A stretch of 9,485 bases of DNA, from assembly GCA_011041825.1 (NCBI GenBank), contig DRAO01000215.1:1-9485 (forward strand), in the 5' to 3' direction. This stretch comes from Chloroflexota bacterium (GTDB lineage: Bacteria; Chloroflexota; Anaerolineae; SpSt-600). A program made the translations under genes and the position numbers. Position 1 is the stretch's first letter. Each line of letters starts with the position of its first letter. This document shows, piece after piece, positions 5,311 through 9,485 of the stretch. The notes beneath the pieces were generated by a model. It saw only the letters and a list, made by a program, of their open reading frames with translations. It was not told where the DNA came from and made no database searches.

Positions 5311-6534
5311 CTACGCATACTCCATAAACCCCTTGCCCACCTTCTTGCCCAGGTGACCGGCACGGACTTTGAGCTTGAGCAGGCGGGCGGGGCGGAAGCG
5401 CTCGCCATACTTGGCGTGGAATTCCTGGAGCTTCTCCAGCACATAGTCCAGGCCCAGGGTATCGGCAAGCTGAAGCGGCCCCATCCTCTCGCCCTTGTAG
5501 GTCATCCCCGTCCCGGCAATCATAGCCATATCAATGTCGTTCACGGCAGCAATGTTCTCCATCAGGCACAGCGCCGCCTCGTTGATCATCGGCATTATCA
5601 GGCGCTCCCAACTGAACTCGGTGCCGGTGGGGACTTTGCCCTCAGCCTGGAGGCGCTTGATGGCCTCCTTAACCGGCTCGTCGGTCTGGTCGCCGTAGCC
5701 GTAGAAGCCTGCGCCGGTCTTCTCGCCGTAGCGCCCCATCTTGTAGATTTCCTCGAACAGAGGGCAGGGCTGCATCCGCTCGCCGTACTCGCTATAGAGG
5801 TAGGAGCCCACGTGGTAGCACACGTCCAGCCCCAGCATATCCATCAGGGTGAACGGCCCCATCGGCCAGCCGAACTCGGTCATCGCCTTGTCAATCTCGG
5901 CGGCGGTGGCTGCGCCCTCGGCCAGGGCCCAGGTGGCCTCGTTCAGGTAAGGCATCAGCAGGCGGTTCACCAGGAAGCCTGGGCATTCTTTAACCACCAC
6001 GGGGATTTTGCGCAGGGTCTCGGCGAACATCACCACGCTGTCAATGGTGTCCTGGTCGGTGTCCAGGCCGGGGATGATTTCCACCAGCTTCATCACGTGG
6101 GCAGGGTTGAAGAAGTGCATCCCAATCATCTTGTGGGGCCTCTTGGTGGCGGCACCCATCTCGCTGATGGAGAGGGCCGAGGTGTTTGAAGCGAAGATGG
6201 TGCCTTCGGGGCAGACCTCATCGAGTTCCCGGAACACCTTCTTCTTGAGTTCTATGTTCTCCGGCACGGCCTCAATGACGATATCCACATCCTCGAAGCC
6301 ATCGTAGGTGAGGGTGGTGGTGATGAGGGCCATTTTGGATTCCACATCGGCGGGGGTCATTCGGCCCTTGTCCACCCGGCGCTGGTAGATGGCCCTGATG
6401 CGTTCGAGTGCTCGGTCGAGCACTTTCTGGTCAATGTCCTTGACTACCACCGGGAGCCCGGCGTAGGTGATGACCTGAGCAATCTCGGCGCCCATCACGC
6501 CTGCGCCGACCACACCTGCTTTGAAGATGTACAT
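5311..6534 (-). CDS. 3-hydroxyacyl-CoA dehydrogenase, long form with doubled C-terminal domain
   Basis: A 407-residue NAD-dependent enzyme that oxidises 3-hydroxyacyl-CoA to 3-ketoacyl-CoA, the third beta-oxidation step. The N-terminal Rossmann domain has GVVGAGVMGAEIA (GxGxxG at residues 10-15) and D33 at the end of the second strand, as expected for NAD. Catalytic residues visible are S119 (SNTSALSIS), H140 (GMHFFNPAHVMKLVEI), E152 and N190 (PGFLVNRLLMPYLNEA). Short-form enzymes are about 280 residues. The extra 120 residues form a second copy of the C-terminal helical domain (RLIMPMINEAALCLMEN from 311), as in the dehydrogenase half of FadB, but no hydratase domain is attached. Hydratase activity is therefore supplied separately by the gene at 3731-4516. 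The ATG has GGAGG 6 bases upstream. It lies 59 bases after the small gene at 6594-6848. Confidence 0.95.
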   Translation of the reverse strand: MYIFKAGVVGAGVMGAEIAQVITYAGLPVVVKDIDQKVLDRALERIRAIYQRRVDKGRMTPADVESKMALITTTLTYDGFEDVDIVIEAVPENIELKKKVFRELDEVCPEGTIFASNTSALSISEMGAATKRPHKMIGMHFFNPAHVMKLVEIIPGLDTDQDTIDSVVMFAETLRKIPVVVKECPGFLVNRLLMPYLNEATWALAEGAATAAEIDKAMTEFGWPMGPFTLMDMLGLDVCYHVGSYLYSEYGERMQPCPLFEEIYKMGRYGEKTGAGFYGYGDQTDEPVKEAIKRLQAEGKVPTGTEFSWERLIMPMINEAALCLMENIAAVNDIDMAMIAGTGMTYKGERMGPLQLADTLGLDYVLEKLQEFHAKYGERFRPARLLKLKVRAGHLGKKVGKGFMEYA

Positions 6535-6593
6535 TTTTCACCTCCCTCAAGCTGGGTTTATGAATACCACTCCGTTTATGTATCCTTCAATTC

Positions 6594-6848
6594 TCATCTT
6601 GGCCCTCTGAAAACGTGAACTGCCCTATATCCAATTCTGGCGAAGTAGAACACTTTATCGGGGTATTTTTCTCTGGCCTTTTCGCCTGCTTCGCTTACGG
6701 TATTGCCAATAAAGTAATCTCCGCTTTCGGGCTCAATAGCCACGATTTTCCCTTTATGTTTCGGCTCCAGAAGAGGGCGGATTTTCTCGTAAATCTGCTT
6801 CCCCTTTTCGCCAAACTCACGCCAATCAACGGCTTTCACTTCTTCCAT
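6594..6848 (-). CDS. Small conserved protein, paralogue of its upstream neighbour
   Basis: An 84-residue soluble protein that I do not recognise as a named family. It shares with the gene at 6888-7133 the pattern KGKxIYEKI (15-23), LEPxHxGxIVAI (27-38), SGxYFxG (42-48), AREKY (58-62) and YFxRIG (68-73). This spacing suggests a helix followed by a small antiparallel sheet. It ends in a basic tail (FRGPR). The ATG at 6846-6848 has AAGGAG 6 bases upstream. Both copies lie in line between thiolase and 3-hydroxyacyl-CoA dehydrogenase, so they are probably co-transcribed. Similar small proteins are often annotated hypothetical in Chloroflexota and Cyanobacteria (from memory). No catalytic residues stand out; a binding or regulatory role is possible but unproven. 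Confidence 0.8.
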   Translation of the reverse strand: MEEVKAVDWREFGEKGKQIYEKIRPLLEPKHKGKIVAIEPESGDYFIGNTVSEAGEKAREKYPDKVFYFARIGYRAVHVFRGPR

Positions 6849-6887
6849 AACAGTCTCCTTTCCGAGGGTACCCTAGTTTTTCAACTC

Positions 6888-7133
6888 TCACCATACCCTC
6901 ATCGCCATCGCTGCCTCGGAGCCGATGCGGACGAAGTAGAGCTGCTTGTTGAGGTATTTCTCCCTGGCCTGGTCATTGGCCTCCAGCAGGGTCTTGCCCA
7001 CGAAGTATTCGCCGGAATCCACGTCAATGGCCACGATTTCGCCGTTGTGGTCGGGTTCCAGTTTAGCCTTGATTTTCTCGTAGATTTCCTTGCCTTTGGC
7101 AAGGACTTGCTCATCAACCCACTGGGTTATCAT
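6888..7133 (-). CDS. Small conserved protein, first of a tandem paralogous pair
   Basis: An 81-residue protein paralogous to the next gene (6594-6848). It has KGKEIYEKI (13-21), LEPDHNGEIVAID (25-37), SGEYFVG (40-46), AREKY (56-60) and LYFVRIG (65-71). The frame can begin at a GTG at 7139, but GAGGAGG is only one base from that GTG and 7 bases from the ATG at 7131-7133, so the ATG is preferred. The two copies have clearly diverged outside the shared motifs, so the duplication is old and both copies are probably kept by selection. Function is unknown. The gene follows the thiolase stop across a strong hairpin (7156-7188). Confidence 0.8.
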   Translation of the reverse strand: MITQWVDEQVLAKGKEIYEKIKAKLEPDHNGEIVAIDVDSGEYFVGKTLLEANDQAREKYLNKQLYFVRIGSEAAMAMRVW

Positions 7134-7155
7134 CGGCACACCTCCTCGTTAAGAA

Positions 7156-7188
7156 GTTTTGTGTGCAAGTTCTGCTTGCACACAAAAC
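7156..7188 (-). other. Perfect 14-bp intercistronic hairpin after the thiolase gene
   Basis: GTTTTGTGTGCAAG (7156-7169) and CTTGCACACAAAAC (7175-7188) are exact reverse complements around a 5-base loop. The hairpin starts one base after the thiolase stop codon (7190-7192) and ends about 11 bases before the ribosome binding site of the next gene. There is no long T-run after it in the direction of transcription (TTCTTAAC), so partial termination or protection of the upstream mRNA is more likely than full termination. Unlike blocks A-C it contains no heptamer units. Confidence 0.75.
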
Positions 7189-7189
7189 G

Positions 7190-8389
7190 CTACTTTCTCT
7201 CCAGCACCATTGCACCGCCCTGGCCGCCGCCGACGCACATCGTCACCAGGCCGAAGCGGGCGTTGCGGCGCTTCATCTCGTGGATGATGGTGACGGTGAG
7301 CTTGGCCCCCGTGCAGCCCACCGGGTGACCAAGGGCGATGGCTCCACCGTTGACGTTGACCTTCTCCCAGTCCCAGCCGTATTTCTCCATCTCACGGCCC
7401 ACAGCCAGCACCTGAGCGGCGAAGGCTTCGTTCAGTTCGATGAGGTCAATATCCTGGAGGGTGAGCCCGGCCTTCTCCAGCGCCATAGGGATGGCCCTGG
7501 CCGGGCCGATGCCCATAATCTCCGGCGGGACGGCGGCATAGGCATAGCTGCGGATGTAGGCCATCGGCTCGTAGCCCAGTTCATCGGCCTTCTCCTTGCT
7601 CATCACCAAGAGGGCCGCAGCGCCATCGGAGATGGGGCAGGCATTGGCCGGGGTGACCGTTCCACCCTTCATAAAGACGGTGGGATACAGGGCCGCCCTC
7701 TCCACCGTGAGGCTGGGGTTGATGGTTTCGTCTTCGGTCACGATTTCAGGGGGGACTTCCCGCCCGGCCATCTTCTTGGGCACGGTCACGGGGACAATCT
7801 CTTCCTTGAATTTACCCATTCGAGTAGCCATAAAGGCTTTACGGTGGCTCTGGACGGCGTATTTGTCCTGCTCTTCCCGGCTGATGCCGTACATCATCGC
7901 CAGGTTCTCGGCGGTGCGGCCCATAATCTGCCCGCAGAGGGGGTCGGTGAGCCCTTCCCAAAGGGCGTCAATGAACTGGGAGTGGCGGAGCCGAAGGCCC
8001 CAGCGGGCTCCCCGCACACAGTAGGGGGCGGTGCTCATACTCTCAGTGCCGCCCACGATGAAGATTTCGCCGTCGCCAGCCTGGATGGCCTGATAGGCAC
8101 AGGTGATGGATTGGATGCCCGAAGCGCAGTTACGCTGGACGGTGTAGCCCGGGATGTGAACGGGCAATCCGGCCATAAGTGCTGCCACCCTGGCCACGTT
8201 GGGGGCATCGGAATACTGGCCGATGCAGCCCAGGATGACATCGTCAATGAGATTGGGGTCAATCTTGGTGCGCTTAACCAGCTCTTCGATGACGATGGCG
8301 GCTAAGGTCTGAGCTGGCAAATCACGGAAGGCGCCGCCGTGCTTGCCGACAGGTGTGCGCACCCCGCTGACTATTACCACCTCTTTCAT
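7190..8389 (-). CDS. Acetyl-CoA C-acyltransferase / thiolase
   Basis: A 399-residue thiolase, full length, that cleaves 3-ketoacyl-CoA with CoA to release acetyl-CoA. The acyl-accepting nucleophile is C88 in [10 protein letters not shown]. The second active-site set is H355 in [16 protein letters not shown] and C385 in [16 protein letters not shown] (320-324) provides the conserved Asn-Glu pair. Sequence alone does not separate a degradative long-chain thiolase (FadA) from an acetoacetyl-CoA thiolase (AtoB), but the beta-oxidation setting favours the former. The ATG has GGGGAGG 5 bases upstream, and the gene starts 17 bases after the regulator's stop, so the two are almost certainly co-transcribed. 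Confidence 0.95.
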   Translation of the reverse strand: MKEVVIVSGVRTPVGKHGGAFRDLPAQTLAAIVIEELVKRTKIDPNLIDDVILGCIGQYSDAPNVARVAALMAGLPVHIPGYTVQRNCASGIQSITCAYQAIQAGDGEIFIVGGTESMSTAPYCVRGARWGLRLRHSQFIDALWEGLTDPLCGQIMGRTAENLAMMYGISREEQDKYAVQSHRKAFMATRMGKFKEEIVPVTVPKKMAGREVPPEIVTEDETINPSLTVERAALYPTVFMKGGTVTPANACPISDGAAALLVMSKEKADELGYEPMAYIRSYAYAAVPPEIMGIGPARAIPMALEKAGLTLQDIDLIELNEAFAAQVLAVGREMEKYGWDWEKVNVNGGAIALGHPVGCTGAKLTVTIIHEMKRRNARFGLVTMCVGGGQGGAMVLERK

Positions 8390-8406
8390 AAAGCCCTCCC
8401 CAAGTT

Positions 8407-9051
8407 TTAAGTTGTAGCTTGTGGAGATTCCAGCCCTTTGAGAAGTGTTTGCAGGGCGGTTTCCACCATCTCTTCTAAGGTAAAACCCAGGATTTCCCTA
8501 CGGAAGGGGATGGACATAACGAGGAGTATGCCATGGATAGAGGCCCATAGGGCTCCTGCTATAAGCCAAGGGTCACCTGGTCTGAAATAACCTTTCTCAA
8601 TCCCTTCCTCAATGGCCTTGGAGACCCAGCTTAGAGCTTCTCGATTACGGACCTTTATCTCTTCACATAGCTCAGAAGGGAGCTTTTCCTGCAAGCGGCC
8701 TCGATCAAAGGCTACCATCAAGCGGAAGTAACCGGGGTATTCCTGGAAGAAATGGAGGTAGGCATAAGCGAGGTGCCGAATTCGCTCAGAAGGAGTTGTG
8801 GCTTCATCGGAGGAAGCTTCCTCAAGCTGTTCTATCAGCAGGTCAAAGCCCTCTAAAAGCAAATGAGCAAGGATTTCCTCCTTGCTCGAGAAGTAAAGGT
8901 ATATGGTGCCTTTCCCCAATTCGGCTTCGGCAGCTACATCTTCAACGGTAGCACTATGGATGCCCTTGAAGAAGAAGACCTTTCGGGCAGCATCCAAGAT
9001 TTCCTGTCGCCTTTGCTCCTTTTCCCTGGCCCGCCGCTCCGCAGTAGCCAT
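8407..9051 (-). CDS. TetR-family transcriptional regulator, likely repressor of the beta-oxidation genes
   Basis: A 214-residue TetR/AcrR-type regulator. The N-terminal DNA-binding domain is typical: QEILDAARKVFFFKG (16-30), then a helix-turn-helix running from TVEDVAAEAELGKGTIYLYF to SKEEIL (about 35-61). The C-terminal ligand domain is helical and divergent, with no readable ligand motif. It is the first gene of the cluster and lies under the consensus promoter at 9103-9131, which is overlapped by TGACC/GGTCA palindromes. This is the layout of a self-repressing regulator released by acyl-CoA, as known for FadR-type TetR regulators of fatty acid degradation in Bacillus and Thermus. Naming the ligand as acyl-CoA is inference from context. 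The ATG at 9049-9051 has GGTGGGG 7 bases upstream. Confidence 0.92.
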   Translation of the reverse strand: MATAERRAREKEQRRQEILDAARKVFFFKGIHSATVEDVAAEAELGKGTIYLYFSSKEEILAHLLLEGFDLLIEQLEEASSDEATTPSERIRHLAYAYLHFFQEYPGYFRLMVAFDRGRLQEKLPSELCEEIKVRNREALSWVSKAIEEGIEKGYFRPGDPWLIAGALWASIHGILLVMSIPFRREILGFTLEEMVETALQTLLKGLESPQATT

Positions 9052-9072
9052 TAAAATACCCCACCATTGGGT

Positions 9073-9103
9073 TGACCATCGGTCAGTTTCTGACCATTAG
9101 TCA
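9073..9103. promoter_or_regulatory. Candidate TetR operator: array of four TGACC half-sites
   Basis: TGACC-ATC-GGTCA (9073-9085) is an exact 5-base palindrome. TGACC-ATT-AGTCA (9091-9103) repeats it 18 bases on with one mismatch in the last half-site. The facing halves GGTCA-GTTTC-TGACC (9081-9095) form a third palindrome. The array lies immediately downstream of the -10 box on the minus strand, over the expected transcription start (near 9096), so a bound repressor would block the promoter. Confidence 0.75.
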
Positions 9104-9131
9104 TTATATCCTGAAAAGGAAAAATTGTCAA
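9103..9131 (-). promoter_or_regulatory. Consensus sigma-70 promoter for the regulator and operon
   Basis: On the minus strand TTGACA (9126-9131) and TATAAT (9103-9108) are both perfect matches to the consensus, with the optimal 17-base spacer. Transcription should begin about 45 bases before the regulator's ATG. A promoter this strong would need repression, which fits the overlapping palindromes. Confidence 0.9.
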
Positions 9132-9221
9132 ATGTAAGAGGATGTTAACAGGTCGCTCTTGTGTAAATAGCTACACGACAAGGGAATGACACTATCACAG
9201 GCTCCCTCAGAGCGGCCTGCG

Positions 9222-9280
9222 TGTCAAGTCAAATGATAATGTTACCCTGGAGAGGTTGTGGCTCAAATGATAAAGTTACC
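9222..9280. mobile_element. Likely insertion-sequence end with two direct repeats
   Basis: TCAAATGATAATGTTACC (9229-9246) and TCAAATGATAAAGTTACC (9263-9280) are direct repeats that differ at one base and are spaced 34 bases apart. They are preceded by TGTCAAG at 9222, a plausible outer tip. Repeated terminal sites of this kind bind transposase in several families, such as the multiple terminal repeats of IS21. The open frame that ends inside the repeat (stop at 9229-9231) supports an element whose body lies beyond the right edge. The other end and any target duplication are not visible. Confidence 0.55.
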
Positions 9281-9485
9281 GACCCAAGGAGTCCAGCAGG
9301 CAGGTCTATGGGCAAGCCCAGGGTTTCATGAACGTCCTCACTAACACCAGGCATAGCATTGGGCAACGAGTAAAGCTCTTCAATAAGCTCATAGATTTCC
9401 TCTCGCAGTCTCAAGGGATTAGTTTGATCACGCAATCGCTTTAACAACTCTAAACGTTGGGGATTCACAACCCCGGATTTCTCCA
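9229..9485 (-). CDS. C-terminal fragment of a probable transposase/integrase (cut by window edge)
   Basis: The frame is open from the right edge to a TGA at 9229-9231, giving about 85 residues with no visible start; a GTG at 9466-9468 is merely internal. The part QRLELLKRLRDQTNP followed by LRLREEIYELIEELYSL (about residues 8-39 of the fragment) is a charged helical tail. It resembles the NP-x-x-L-x-x-x-I end seen on many DDE integrase-type transposases of the IS481/ISNCY kind, though no catalytic residue is in view. The last residues (SVTLSFEPQPLQGNIII) are encoded by the terminal repeats themselves, as expected where a transposase gene runs to the very tip of its element. The family is uncertain. 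Confidence 0.4.
   Translation of the reverse strand, partial: EKSGVVNPQRLELLKRLRDQTNPLRLREEIYELIEELYSLPNAMPGVSEDVHETLGLPIDLPAGLLGSVTLSFEPQPLQGNIII

Noticed and set aside
5134..6189. Continuation of the plus-strand frame that starts at the strong ATG at 5134
   Set aside because: Beyond about 5240 the frame runs through tandem repeats and then antisense through the catalytic part of 3-hydroxyacyl-CoA dehydrogenase. Only the start signal is reported.
7163..8305. Long plus-strand open frame opposite thiolase
   Set aside because: Antisense shadow of a full-length thiolase with all catalytic residues; the predicted protein has no recognisable motif.
9161..9176. GTGTA-AATAGC-TACAC hairpin upstream of the operon promoter
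   Set aside because: Only five base pairs with no T-run and no link to a gene end; not enough to call a terminator.

Overview
The window holds an almost complete fatty-acid beta-oxidation gene cluster, read right to left on the minus strand. A TetR-family regulator at the head has a textbook promoter and a likely operator. It is followed by an acetyl-CoA acyltransferase (thiolase), two small paralogous proteins of unknown function, a long-form 3-hydroxyacyl-CoA dehydrogenase, a DUF2889-type protein, an enoyl-CoA hydratase, two paralogous acyl-CoA dehydrogenases, and the start of electron-transfer flavoprotein beta (etfB), which runs off the left edge. Together these cover all four steps of the spiral plus the electron acceptor for the dehydrogenases. 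The acyl-CoA synthetase and etfA are not in the window.

The cluster is interrupted once. Between the two acyl-CoA dehydrogenase genes sits a toxin-antitoxin pair on the opposite strand (AbrB/MazE-like antitoxin, then PIN-domain toxin). It has its own extended -10 promoter and a palindrome over the expected transcription start. At the right edge, upstream of the regulator, lies what looks like the end of an insertion sequence with a partial transposase C-terminus.

The most unusual non-coding structure is a set of intercistronic heptamer repeats. Three spacers (269-404, 3664-3730, 5234-5310) are built from 7-base tandem units that switch to the reverse-complement orientation halfway, so each can fold into a long RNA hairpin. 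Each uses a different heptamer, yet each begins at the very base after the stop codon of the upstream gene. A fourth, shorter block of the second type lies next to the toxin-antitoxin insertion (1584-1617).

Organism: a GC-moderate to GC-rich bacterium with Gly-Gly-Ala-Gly-Gly-type ribosome binding sites on nearly every gene and consensus sigma-70 promoters. The stand-alone dehydrogenase and hydratase, the TetR control and the repeat-filled spacers would fit a Chloroflexota or deep-branching Firmicutes-like organism, possibly thermophilic. This placement is an impression from gene style only. The toxin-antitoxin genes and the DUF2889 gene look more AT-rich than the core enzymes. No gap without a gene exceeds 300 bases; the longest is 5035-5310 and is described below.
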